Below are positions 24,130-36,254 of a stretch of 64,000 nt of DNA, in pieces. Source of the DNA: Coptis chinensis (Eukaryota > Streptophyta > Magnoliopsida > Ranunculales > Ranunculaceae). The stretch covers positions 65,169,001-65,233,000 of the forward strand of contig CM027384.1 in assembly GCA_015680905.1 (NCBI GenBank). The letters are read 5' to 3'. Numbering within the stretch: position 1 is the stretch's first letter; every line of letters begins with the position of its first letter. Position numbers and translations under genes: made by a program. The notes under the pieces were generated by a model. The model did no database searches, was not told the origin of the DNA, and worked only from the letters and a program-made list of their open reading frames with translations.

Positions 24130-25527
24130 CTTCCGCCAACCAATGTCTTGAGGTAGAAGAAAAAGCTTGTTTCTCAAATCAGGGTTACATGAAAGGAAGT
24201 AATTTTAGCCTCAACTTAACATATATTTTAAGTTTAAGTTTAGGTTCATAGTTTAAGTTTAGTCGTAGTTTCATTAGTCCGTAGCTTACGTGTCTAATTT
24301 TGATTTTTGCAGATCTAGATAAGCGTACGTAAGTGTACAGGTTCCAAGCTTGAAAAGAGAACGTAAGAGTTTGCTTACTTGTCGTCACCTGGCGTCGCAA
24401 GTAGCCCTCGAAGCTCACGCCGGAGGTATGTCTCTTTCCCTTGTGGGGTTGGACTTTGTTTGCTTTGTGTGTTTTGTTTATTTTCATTGTTTCTTGCATT
24501 TAGGAAGGTTAACTCACCTTGACCAACCCTAAGCATTTTGCATTAGGACAGGTTTAGCCCGCTCATTAGGAAACCCCTTTTGACACATGGATCGAGTGAC
24601 GGTGGTTTTGCACAAGAACTGGGAATCATGTTATATGGGCTTAGGAGCAAATATATTAAACAATATTTAAAATTCAATCTTGTTTGAAATATATGTTTGA
24701 TATTGTTTGTGTGTGCATCGTCTGAATCATTTATTAGAGTCTTAGGTTTTAGAAGTGGTTTATGGTGAGACTCAATCTGATAACACTGAGTTAGCACCGT
24801 TTGATTCAGATATTAAACGGACACTCCATAGGAGGATTAGAAATCCCCACCGAGTCAGAGATACCTTTAACCTTTGTTGGTAATACACAAATTTTTACCG
24901 ACATGGATGGTCATAACAATGACGTAGTTGTTATGAGTTATGACCATCCATGTATATGCTTTTGTAGTCCTGTGTTCTGTGTTTTTCCAGGACTACAAAA
25001 ACATATACGGGACACTTTAGATCCTTTTGTAGGCCAATATGTGTAGTCTCGTAGTGGTCTAGAACCATAGTTGCGATAATCAAAGAACAAACCGACTTTG
25101 AAAAGGAGATGGACGATACTGCGGCATATACTATCAATGACTTTTGGCATAATAGCAAAGGTCAAAGTTAGGTAGGCATGATGCCCATCTACCATAATGG
25201 TGTTTGCAGATACAACCTAGGGAGAAGAATTAGGCCGCATTTTATTATTGTATATATAAGCTGTTTGCAGTAAAGAGTTTTACTTTGCAGTTTGAATGTA
25301 GTGCGTACGCAATCACCATTCCCTGATCTAAACAAGTGCAACTAATAAGAGCAGTTTAATGGCTTCTGTAACTACACGTCTACATGTTTTGCTGTGGGAT
25401 GTGACTCTTTTTGTGCCTTACACACCCCCACTTCCTTGGTCAGAAGAAGCGTTTATAAATAGAAAAAGGTTTTGGAACAAATGCAATTGCCACTAAACCC
25501 AACAACTACTGGAATTTTTTTTCCTTT
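24130..25527. other. No gene; possible Ty3 gag remnant and hairpins
   Basis: No host gene is visible. Around 24,790-24,870 the plus strand reads APFDSDIKRTLHRRIRNPHR across a short frame, which resembles the start of plant Ty3 gag proteins. This is weak and could be a small fossil piece. Two hairpins at 24,903-25,013 are listed separately. From 25,260 on the sequence is plain AT-rich DNA leading into the LHCB1 block. Confidence 0.3.
24903..25013. repeat. Two adjacent perfect hairpins
   Basis: Hairpin 1 (about 24,903-24,953): CATGGATGGTCATAAC pairs with GTTATGACCATCCATG, a 16-bp perfect stem with a 19-base loop. Hairpin 2 (about 24,951-25,013): GTATATGCTTTTGTAGTCCTG pairs with CAGGACTACAAAAACATATAC with one mismatched position and a loop of about 18 bases. 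They are back to back with almost no spacer. No transposon ends or target duplication were found. Confidence 0.8.
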
Positions 25528-26234
25528 TTCTAATGTTTCTGGTCTACGCCTTCAAACAGTCTCATAGTTATCTTGGTAGCCGTGAATCCGTGATAGACTA
25601 AACTTGAACTTTATATGAGATAGAAGCAGGGGTACAAAAGTATGCTTCAAAAAAAATTAGAAAGCATAACAGAAGAAGAAAAGAACGTTGGTAACAATGT
25701 CATCACTTGCCCAAAAGTGTGTTAGATTTAATAAGACCAAATCCAGTTAATCAATAGTTGCAGGTCAATGCAACTCTTTAAAGTGACAGCTTCTCAATTC
25801 AGAAAAAATGATGGGCAACTACAAAACTAAATTAAGCACTAACTTGGAGTGGTTTTAACATGATTCTTAATTAACAAATATATAACAGGGCTAATTGACT
25901 TCTCTTCATTCAAGTAACTAAGCATTGTAATTGGAAATAATGAATTTGTTTGTTTGCCATCATAAATTCGTTTCATTTCAAAATAACTAATAACAAAGAT
26001 AAAGAAACCCACGCAGATAATATATTGGTACAGAGATTGGGCATGCAATATGCTAACTTGGAGAATCTGATGTATATCCAATGTGGCAGAAGCAGAGCCA
26101 CCAAGACAATTGCTGTTCAACCCCAACAAATGTTTTTAGAAGAGGTCTAGATGTGCATGGATAATTACATTTTGTTTCTTTCCCCATAGCACATATCCTC
26201 TTTACCTATATATACATCATCATAACACTCCTCT
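25528..26234 (+). repeat. Upstream block of LHCB1 copy 1
   Basis: Homologous to about 55,225-55,890, upstream of LHCB1 copy 3. Shared landmarks in order include CTTCAAACA(G/A)TCTC, ATATGAGATAGAAG, GCTTCAAAA, AACAGGG, TTTCATTTCAAAATAAC, and then the promoter elements. This is the inner part of the duplicated block. Its outer part is at 10,098-10,440. Confidence 0.85.
26078..26214 (+). promoter_or_regulatory. LHCB1 copy 1 promoter remnants
   Basis: CCAAT at 26,078-26,082 within ATCCAATGTGGCA, a GATAA core within GCATGGATAATTACAT near 26,160, and a TATA box TATATATA at 26,207-26,214. The same order and nearly the same spacing occur upstream of copies 2 and 3, and CCAAT plus GATA elements are known features of CAB promoters. 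The gene behind it has lost its start. Confidence 0.7.
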
Positions 26235-26964
<730 letters not shown>

Positions 26965-27650
26965 ACGAGTTGACTGATTGAATCTGACCTCAACCTATAT
27001 CTTTTGTGTGTTTGTTTTTGAGACTCTTGGTTTCTTTTCCTGCACAACATTTTTACTAGGAATAATTTTGTGTACTTACGTTGTTCGGCAAGTGTAAATT
27101 CATGCAATGTGATATTTCATTAATTGATTTTTTCTACTGTTTGATTTTGAGTCTTATTTGGTTGGTTTTTAAGATTATATCTACGCATTCCACCGCATGG
27201 GCCGGTGTTCTCAAGTTTGTTGGCTTCAGTCGTCAGCATAATTACATAGTAACACTGATTTTTAGTATTTCAGATTGATAAATCATTACTACATACTTTA
27301 TATAACCTAATAGAGCTCTTTGATAAGGTCTTCGGAAAAATGTTGATTCACCATAAGCAGGCTGTTTCCATAGAATAATTGACAAAGACATAGGTGGTTC
27401 TGTATAAACTGAAAGAAGACGGAATTTTCAATTCTATATATATAAAGCTTTCGTTGTAACATTGCACCATATGATGTTTAATTACAGTAACATCGTCAGT
27501 AGGTAACACATTTAGGCTTTTACCCACTTTTTGGACATAAAAAAAATGAGGACTGAACAAATGTGAACATGAGAGAATTTACAGAGTAAATGTTATGAGC
27601 AAGAATTTCTTAAACCATGTCACGGACTTGTAAAATAACCAGACTAGATT
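26965..27650. repeat. 3' flank of LHCB1 copy 1, shared with copies 2 and 3
   Basis: About 680 bases after the stop align, with many changes, to 53,727-54,310 and 56,768-57,760. Shared landmarks include the UTR word CGGCAA(G/A)TGTAAATT, GAGCTC(T/A)TTG, the downstream phrase TGTATAAACT and TTATGAGCA near 27,600. Homology fades after about 27,650, before the terminal RAB exon seen in the other two copies. Confidence 0.7.
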
Positions 27651-27994
27651 AGTATACTAATGTTCAAAGACTCAGTCATCGTGTCGTTTATTTTGAGTTT
27701 TAATCACTTTCAGAAACTGGTATGGGCTCAGAGTTTCTTGGTCTCCAAGATATATTGCATTGAAATGAGATGTAAATTTGTACTTAAGAAAAGGCACAAT
27801 TCAATCTCAAGTTATTAATCCATGCATGGCATTGTGCTATGGTCCTTGGCTTTTGGCTAATCACCACCAGAAATACTATACGATTTGACAATTTTCAAAC
27901 TAATATAGTTTTTCATCTATTTGAAGCGTTCGATCGATCATTGAATAAAAGACAATGTATGCTGAATTAATGAGTGTAAATACTAGATATAGAG

Positions 27995-28949
27995 TAGGGG
28001 GGTCTCTTTTTGTCGAATTTTCAATTTTTTCGAAATCCGATCCGAAATTAGTCTGGCGGGTGTAGTTTTCATGGGCCGATTTTCCGATTTCTGAAAATTC
28101 CGAAAAAAAATTGGATCGGATTCGGATATAACTCTAAAAACCAATCCAATCCGATATCCGATCCGAAAGTTCTGATATATAGCCAATCCGAAATTTCCGA
28201 TATTATTGCCAATTTATTTCAAAAATATGTATTTCTCTCACTATTCACTTGATTAGATCTCGACCGTTCATTTATTTTCTAGTTTTTTACTTCCAAAAAT
28301 AAAACAAAAACATAACCTAGCCGCTACTTCCTCACTCGAATTGGACCATTCCACTGTCATTACACCGTCTGCCATAACAACAATGATATGAAAAAAAAAA
28401 TGTCATTGAGTCATACCATGACTTCTAGACCAATCTAAAAGCCAAATTCCAATAGATAGAATGTTATGTAAAGCTACTTAGAGTTCAAGACCAGAATCCA
28501 TTATTCATGCAGACACTTCACGCTTCAATTTCCACCCATGAAAAAAAATTGAAACATTACAAATACCAAGACCTCAACAGAATGCAATGCTTGCTATTGG
28601 TGGCTGTAGATTTTTTTTTCTCATTTTTTCTTGGATCACTTGTTTGAATGAAAATGAGTTTTCTCAGTAAACAAATGTGTATTGTTGTTGGTACATTGGT
28701 GTTGTGGACATGGTTTTCTCTCCCTACAATGAACATTGGCGTATGATATTCCAAAAATAATTGAAAGTAAAGAGATTTTTGAAAATTTATAAAGTATTAT
28801 GATATTTCCGAATTATTTTGAAAGTTCCGAAATTAGAAATATATTTTGAATCCGAAAAAAAATTGGATCGGATTTGGTTAGCATATTAGGTTCCGAAAAA
28901 AATTCAGAAAAATTCCGAAGGAGATTAATCCGATCCGAAGTCACCCATA
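27995..28949. mobile_element. hAT-like non-autonomous element, TCCGA-rich ends
   Basis: A 955-bp element flanked by a perfect 8-bp direct repeat ATATAGAG (27,987-27,994 and 28,950-28,957). It begins TAGGGGGGTC and ends GTCACCCATA, a weak inverted pair typical in form of hAT ends. Both ends carry dense TCCGA/TCGGA words (for example ATTGGATCGGAT in each). The middle is AT-rich and without coding capacity. Confidence 0.72.
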
Positions 28950-29258
28950 ATATAGAGGAAGCAAATGAAACTGAACTTGTCATAAATTGTGACTTAAAAG
29001 CAATTCAAGAGTAATTAGTTCTTCACTATATACATTTCCTGCAAGTGGTTCTTTGGGGGTTGCGTATAGGAAACGGAGTGTTGTCTGACAAAACTCAAAT
29101 GTAATCAATTGTCTACCGGTACTCAAATATTTTCAGGGTAGGTAGTGGAGCAGCGGATGGACTTTGTAGCAATTCTATATACATTGAGCTGATCTATCCA
29201 TGCATGGTGGTGCACAAAGTCGGAGTGCATTGCTCGAGAGATATGTATATCTTATAAG

Positions 29259-29484
29259 AAAAAATGAATTTCTTGGCATCCAACTATGGGCAATTTCACA
29301 TAATGGGCAACATACTTTTTTTTAACACTTTGGTCATCATGGTTTTCTATTTTAACAATGTGGGGATTTGTCTAAGTTTCGTCACAAATAGTTAACAGAC
29401 GCTTATGTGGACACTCAATTACACACTATAAAAATAAATTAATTGCAAAAAAAATTAAGAAACAAAAAAAAAAAAAAAAAAAAA

Positions 29485-29557
<73 letters not shown>

Positions 29558-29822
29558 ACTACAATCACACATGTGATATTTTCATTTTAAGTGAAATATA
29601 ATGGACCACAACATAAAAGGCATTTTGGAAATAAAGTGTAATAATATATTTATTTAACAATAAAAAAAATTCCATTATGTTATTTGATTTGGATGGCAAC
29701 CAGACGGAATCCTCACATTGTTAAAATTGGAAACCACAAAACTTTAAGTGTTAAAAAAAAAATTTGTTGCCCATTATGTGAATTTGGCTATAATTTGATG
29801 CCTAGAAATTCATTTTTATCCT
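29259..29822. mobile_element. MITE with long terminal inverted repeats
   Basis: The left end (AAATGAATTTCTTGGCATC, then TTCACATAATGGGCAACA and TTTTTTTTAACACTT) returns as reverse complement at the right end for about 120 bases. The interior holds a poly(A) run and a long (AT)n array. Flanking TCTTATAAG and TATTATAAG could be a decayed 9-bp target duplication, which would suggest Mutator-like origin. The 5' LTR of Copia A starts only 18 bases to the right. Confidence 0.8.
29464..29553. repeat. Poly(A) followed by (AT)n microsatellite
   Basis: A run of about 22 A residues passes into about 34 AT dinucleotides. It lies inside the MITE at 29,259-29,822 and is probably polymorphic in length. Confidence 0.95.
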
Positions 29823-29839
29823 ATATTATAAGACTACAA

Positions 29840-30074
29840 TGTTATAATCTATAGGTTGGCCCACCATGTGCCCACCATGAAGTCTATCAGTTATTCATGA
29901 AGACGTTACCTAATATAACATATGTTTCCTATTATGCTTTATATCTTGGAGGAGATTACCTCATCTATATAAAGGTAAACCTCCTCCCATTATCCTACAC
30001 ACTTATAATAAGAATTTCTCTCTTACTCTCCTATATTAAACTTTACGCATTTGCATTATTATTGAGTCACAACA
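29840..30074 (+). repeat. 5' LTR of Copia A
   Basis: 235 bases, TGTTATAATC to GAGTCACAACA, paired with 40,962-41,198. It contains a TATA-like CTATATAAAGG near 29,970. Confidence 0.9.
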
Positions 30075-30114
30075 TGTTATCAGCACGCTCTACATACGAG
30101 TTTCTTTTACATCT

Positions 30115-30584
30115 TGTTTCGATCAAATATGATCAAAACACTAAGTGGTGACGAAAGAGATGAAGAACGTAGAAAAGTAGTGAATAAGCGATTGTGATTG
30201 AGTGAATGATGAGACTGTACCTTTCGGTTGCCTACGTACCCAAATTATCGATAGGATCAAGTCTCAAGAACATCGTTCTGTATGAAAAATAGTTTGATAT
30301 TTATATAGATAGAGTAGAGACTCCTTGTAGCTTAAGTAATTGTAATTGAATATAACTTTCAACTGATAATTATCTCTTTGATAAGAAACGAATCTGAACA
30401 TAAATTAATGTACGTTAGTGGCAAACCATGTGGTAAGGTAAGGTTGACACATGAACCACGTAAGTTAATAGAACTTGTACATTGATTTATAATATTGCAA
30501 ATTGAGTTTTAGCTTTATTGATTAAACGAATAAAGTGGAGACTCCTACCAATAGACGTTTGCCACGTAGGTGGGGGTCGAAACA
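30115..30584 (-). repeat. Ty3 nest: left LTR
   Basis: An LTR of about 470 bases in minus orientation. On the minus strand it is preceded by the purine-rich AAAAAGGGGGCGG. It is the reverse complement of the inner LTR at 35,780-36,254. Confidence 0.85.
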
Positions 30585-30779
30585 CCGCCCCCTTTTTGGT
30601 ATGCGAACAAAATTCATATGGCAAAGAAAAGAAAAAAATCGAGAAAAAAATGGAATAAGAAAAGAGTGAGCAAAATGTATAACAAAGTGTCGTGTGAATG
30701 TAAACGATAGAAAAATAGACTATCGGAAAAAATTCATGAATTATTGGGAACGAAATAATGTCAAACTAATTTATATGGA

Positions 30780-31760
30780 ATGCAATGTAGTTAAATGAAA
30801 GATGGGTGAAGTGAGAATTGAAATGGGTGGCACAGAAAAAATTGCAAAAGAAATTGATGGCACAAACTGTACCGAAATAATTACGTAATAATAATAAAAT
30901 TGATTTTGACAACTCATGTCAGTAGAAGATTTATATTAGGATTAGACAGTTAAAATTAAATATAGGGGTAGTTTAGTAATAATAGAAAGAAAAAGAAGTT
31001 AAATACGAATTGGATTCGAAGGTGAAGACTTGAGCGACTAAAACTGGATGCCAACTTCGGATTATATAAAAATTCGGATTATATAAGAATTAGAATTCGG
31101 ATTAGATAAGAATCCAAACAGCAACCAGCAATGTAAAACTGAATCTAAGAAATATTATGTAAGTGCTAAACTCCATATGCAAAACAGTAGACAGAAAAAA
31201 CTAAATAGAGCCCAGTGGTTCAAGTCGAGCCTAGCTTGGTGCTGGCAATGGACTGGTTCAAGGTCGTAATCCACGGGATCAGCAGAAGGTTCTCTTAGTC
31301 GGTTAGAGCTCATGTTACATTAGAACTTGAACTTGTGTGGGTGACACATGGCTTGGAGTAATTTATTTGGGGGAGTTTGAATTGAGAACAATCCAAATTA
31401 GTGAAAACTTTGGATTTTAGTGTAATACACATGGCTTGGATTAATTTATTTGGGGGCAATTGAGGATGCAAGCTTCGGAGCAAAAATAGCAGCAGCTCTT
31501 GTCTTTATTGATGTGGATACGACATGAAGTTGCAAGATCCAACAAAGGGGGTAGCGGGTGGAAAGAAAAAAGCTTTTATTCAAATTGCACAAATTGCAAA
31601 GAGATGAGCGTCGAAGAACTACGATCCCTAAACCACTAACCAAAAATCGACAAAAGAAATCAGGATAGAATAAGATATCTTCCCCTGCTATTATTAGTCG
31701 TAGCTTGCAAGGGGCTTCCTGTGGGTTCAGTGGAGGCAGCATCTGTACGGCCTCTTGGTT
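30780..31760. repeat. Left arm of long inverted repeat in Ty3 nest
   Basis: Reverse-complement partner of about 36,420-37,290. Shared words include ATTACGTAATAATAATAAAA, GGATGCAAGCTTCGGAGCAA and TGTAATACACATGGCTTGGA (nearly identical on the other side). Confidence 0.8.
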
Positions 31761-32269
31761 CAGACGCAGGGAAAAAGGAATACGTGGAGAGTGCGTGCAA
31801 TCGCTCGTTCTGAGCGAAAGAAGGCAACAGCGACTTAGGTAGAGAAGGGCAGGCTTTCAACTAAGGTATACCAGGAAAACGTTTGTTATGGGTTTGTTTA
31901 TGACATGGCCCTTGATGTGCTTGACGGGAATTTGACAATGGTTTTATTTGTACATGACAACATTCTAAGTGTGACTACAGCCCAAACAACGAAAAATCGC
32001 CAGGATGACGACAAAGTGGTGTCAATGATTTTCAATAATATGAAACAGGTATGTTAGTATATTTTATCAGTTATCTTAAAATTTTGATTAAGTCTGAAAA
32101 ACTGACGAAAAGTTATTTTCTTTTTGCCGCAGATAGAAACGAAGGTGTTATACGAGCGAAAAGTTCACGAAGAAAAGTTCTGATTAATGTCTTTGAAGAA
32201 TTAAATAAGATGACAGAAAGGTTTGCTAAGAAAGTTCCGCTCAAAAGATTGTCTTAATGCCGTAAACGA

Positions 32270-32930
32270 AATAAAGAAGCGGGAGAAAATTTTCGCTCGG
32301 AAAATTTTGCTCAGAAAGATAGGCTCAATGAAGCTGTCGGAATGATTCACTCATAAAGATCGTCTCGTTGCCTTAGAAAAAATAATGAAGTTGTTGGAAA
32401 GTTTCAATTCGCTTATAAAGATTCGCTCAGAAAAAAAACTCAATGTCTTATAAAAAATAATGAAACTGTTGGAAAGGTTCAAGTGCTCGGAAAAATTCGC
32501 TCAGAAAAATCGGCTCAATACCTTAGAAAAAATAATGAAACTGTCGAAATTTTTTTGCTCTGAAAGTTTCTCGTTGAAAGATCGGCACAATGCCTTAGAA
32601 AAACTAATGAAGCTGTCAAAAAATTTCGCTTAGAAAATTTCCCGTAGAAAGATCGGCACAATGCCTTAGAAAAAATAAATAAGCTGTCAAAAATCTTTGT
32701 TCAGAAAATTTCTCGTAGAAATATCGGCATAATACCTTAGAAAAAATAATGAAGCTGTCAAAGATTTTCGCTTGGAAAATTTCTCGTAGAAAGATTGACA
32801 TAATGCCTTAGAAAAAATAATGAAGCTGTCAAAGATTTTCGCTTGGAAAATTTCTCATAGAAAGATCAGCACAATGCCGTAGAAAATATAATGAAGCTGT
32901 CAGAAAATATTTAACCGAAAGCGCTAAGCG
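32270..32930. repeat. Tandem repeat, about 65-80 bp unit
   Basis: About eight degenerate copies of a unit containing CTTAGAAAAAATAATGAAGC, then TGTC, TTTCGCT, AAAATTTCTCGTAGAAAGAT and CGGCACAATGC. It lies in the 3' part of the minus-strand Ty3 interior. Tat-branch elements are known to carry tandem repeats in this position. Confidence 0.88.
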
Positions 32931-33224
32931 AAGCGAATGCAGATGTCGAAGAAGAAAACGAAGATTTAATCAAGCGACCGTAAGACAATTGCCAGAGACA
33001 ATTAATTAGGTAATTGTGGGAATGTAATATCATAAAGCTAAAAATTCTGTTGATGAAAAATAAAAATAAAGTATAGGTTTGCTATTGAATATTGTTGTTG
33101 TGTCAAATAACATACCTACGGAAAACTGACAATGTTGTTGATTTATGTAGTTGAAATGAAATAGAACGAGACGCCCCCAAGTAGAGAAAAACGCTCCCAA
33201 TACTAACTTAACTTTGCAAAATTA

Positions 33225-33650
33225 GACTAAGCGAGCGTAAAAACGTTCAAACTTAGACTAACAAAGCTAAACGTGGTAACTTCGTCAGAGTTATCGTAAC
33301 GAACTAAGCGAGCATAAAAGCGTTCAAACTTAGACTGATAAAGCTAAACCTGGTAACTTCGTCAGATTTTTTCGTAACGATAGTAACGAACTAAGCGAAC
33401 GTAAAAGCGTTCAAACTTAGATTGACGACGCTAAACGTGGTAACTTCGTCAGATTTTTTCGTAGCGATAGTAACGAACTAAGCGAGCGTAAAAGCGTTCA
33501 AACTTAGACTGACAAAGCTAAACATGGTAACTTCGTCAGATTTTGTCGTAGTGATAATAACGAATTAAGCGAGCGTAAAAGCGTTCAAACTTAGACTGAC
33601 GAAGCTAAACGTAGTAACTTCGTCAGATTTTTTCGTAGCGATAATAATGT
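33225..33650. repeat. Tandem repeat, about 78-88 bp unit, five copies
   Basis: Five copies of a unit containing CTAAGCGAGCGTAAAAGCG, TTCAAACTTAGACTGAC, AAGCTAAACGTGGTAACTTC and GTCAGA...CGTA. Copies start near 33,229, 33,307, 33,395, 33,481 and 33,568. This array is distinct from the one at 32.3-32.9 kb and sits next to it in the same element. Confidence 0.9.
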
Positions 33651-35779
33651 TGCGATGGAAACCAAATTATACCATTAGAACAGAAGTAAAAGAAATACTT
33701 TATTGATCACCAAATCTTGAAAAGTGCAAAGATAATAATGGAAAAAGAAACTATTGAACTGGAAAAAGACTAACAAATTGTTGTTCGGTTTTTTGTTCAA
33801 CTTGTCTATTTTGTACGCTCACTTACTAAAATAATTTGTTACGACGAGCAAGAAACGAACACTGCTGGGGCCGTCGAAAATAAACCAACAATGTCAAGGC
33901 CCCATTTTGCAAATGACCAAGATTTATAGATTAGATGACGCTTCATCGTTGGAATTTTGACCCATATCACATATAATGTTTTTGACAAAGCATACACTTC
34001 TCGGACAATCGCTTAACATCCTTTCTCATGTATGGCCACCAATACCATTGGGTCATTGCTATGTGAGCGAGACTTTGCCCCCGGAGTGGTGTTCACATAG
34101 TCCTGAATGAATTTCTTCGAGGCCTAGTAAATCATTCATTCTGCCCAAACAATGAAGGATATGATTGAGACTTATGCCGCTGCGATAGAGTTTTTGGTTA
34201 TCAGGAATTCCGAAGCATCGGCAGCTGCATGATCGTCGTCGGTAGATACCGAGACATTATCAGTGTCAAGCTCGTTGAAATCATCTGACAACATAAGTGG
34301 TTAATCCAGTATTATCGTGATAGCGATGACTTGATTTTCCACGGATAAGTATGCGATAGAATCAAGATACTGTATAATACTGATAGATGTAAAATTTCAT
34401 GCAATTTGTTGAACTAAGTCCAAATAAACGTCCATTCTATCATCGTGAGCCGCATATTATCATTCAAAGTGGATATCGACTAACTTAGAATAATTAATCG
34501 TAACTTAGTCACCCCCAGCTGAAGAGTTGTGTGTATACCACAAATGACAGTTTCGTACTCGGCCATATAATGTGAAGCGTCAAAACCCAAACATAGAGAG
34601 CTCCCAATTATGTCTTCATTCAGCTTCAAGATGACAAAACCAAGACTGGAGCCAGACTTATTATGCAAACTATCGGTGTAAATCTAACAATCAGCTGATA
34701 TATCCGATAAGTATTTCAAGTCATCGCCCAAGGAGGTAATGACAATTAGGGATCAACGTGTTCCTCATCGAGTAATGCGTTCGACATAGGAATATTATCG
34801 ATAAGAAAATCAGTCATTAGCGAAACCAAAGTTTGTCTCTTTTTAACTGTATGAGTGTCAGAGATAATGTTGTAAGCACTAAGATAATTTTTCCATTTTG
34901 GGACTCGATCCGTAGACATTGCAAAAAAACTTGCGCAGCGGATATTCGATAAGAATAAACTTTGACTATTCCTTCTTTGAAATAAACTTAAGACGTTTGA
35001 CAGCATGAAACAAAGCCAATGCAATTTTCTCAAAGCAAGAATGCCTCCATTCAGGTGATATAAAAGCCGTACTAACAAATAATATGAGATGACCATCGTC
35101 ACTATCAAATGACAATGGACAAATATGAATTAGATACGCTTTGCTGAGATTCGTAAAAAGTAACCATTACGAAGTCTGTATTTATTGTCTTGAACTCGTG
35201 GGTAACCATTGCGAACAACGAGAATCTAATCATCACCACGTAAACAATCCCACACACAACTATGTTGTTGGTATGTGTAACATTGTGGTGTGACAGATAC
35301 AACACCAATTTCAAGAACTCATGGATGACGTACGTTGCAAACAACGGGAATCTCATTCTCACCACGTAAACGATCCCACACGCTACGATGTCGTTGGCGT
35401 GTGTTATGTTGTGGTGCGATAGATGTCACATCATCTTTGAGAGGAATGACTCATTTTAGACGACACTTATAGTAACTATTCTATTTCCCATCCGTACACG
35501 CTTGAACTTTCGAAAAAGTGCTTCTCGAGGTATTTGGCTTATATTATCAGTATCAGATTGCGGAGACCATATCTTCGTGGAAAAGTAGTAATGTCGTGCG
35601 GCGCTGAAGAAGAGTAAGACGGTTTTTTTTTGTCCGTTGTCACCAGGTTGACCTTGAACATCATGGTTGGGTTGATCGACAATAATTATATCGAGAACTT
35701 GAACTCTTCTAGTATTTGTCATAATTTTTACAGAACGTGATCGAGGGTGTTGAAGAAGAACCGCAGACGGCGCCAATTA

Positions 35780-36254
35780 TGTTTCGACCCCAACCTACGT
35801 GGCAAATGTCTATTAGTAGGGGTCTCCACTTTATTCGTTTAATCGACATGGCTAAAGCCCAATTTGCAATACCATGGATTGATGTACATGCTCATTAACT
35901 CATGTGTCTAGGGTTAAACCCTAACCACATGGCTTGCCACTTACGTACATTAATTGGTGTCTAGATTCGTTTCTTATCAAAGAGATAATTATCAATTAAG
36001 AGTCATGTTCAGTTACGATTACTTGAGCTACAAGAAATCTCTACTCTACTCTACACATATAAATACCAAACTATTTTTTATAAAGAATTGAACTACGTTC
36101 TTGAGACTTGATCCCATCGATAATTTGGGTACGTAGGCAACCGAAAGGTACAGTCTCATCATTCACTCAATCACCATCACTTTTCTCATTACTTTTCCAC
36201 GTTATTCATCTCTTTTGTCACCACTTAGTGTTTTAATTATATTTGGTCGAAACA
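35780..36254 (+). repeat. Ty3 nest: inner LTR flanked by primer sites on both sides
   Basis: An LTR of about 475 bases in plus orientation, starting TGTTTCGACCCC and ending GGTCGAAACA. On the left, minus-strand reading gives ATTGGCGCCGTCTGCGG next to it. On the right, plus-strand reading gives ATTGATACCGTCTGCGG. The gag-leader sequence beyond each primer site is also mirrored (35,600-35,760 and 36,274-36,430). Confidence 0.85.

Noticed and set aside
24801-25195. Overlapping frames on both strands as a gene
   Set aside because: They span the two hairpins, where inverted symmetry keeps both strands open. No protein family is recognisable.
32270-33650. CRISPR-like array
   Set aside because: Units are head-to-tail without unique spacers and lie in a plant Ty3 element.
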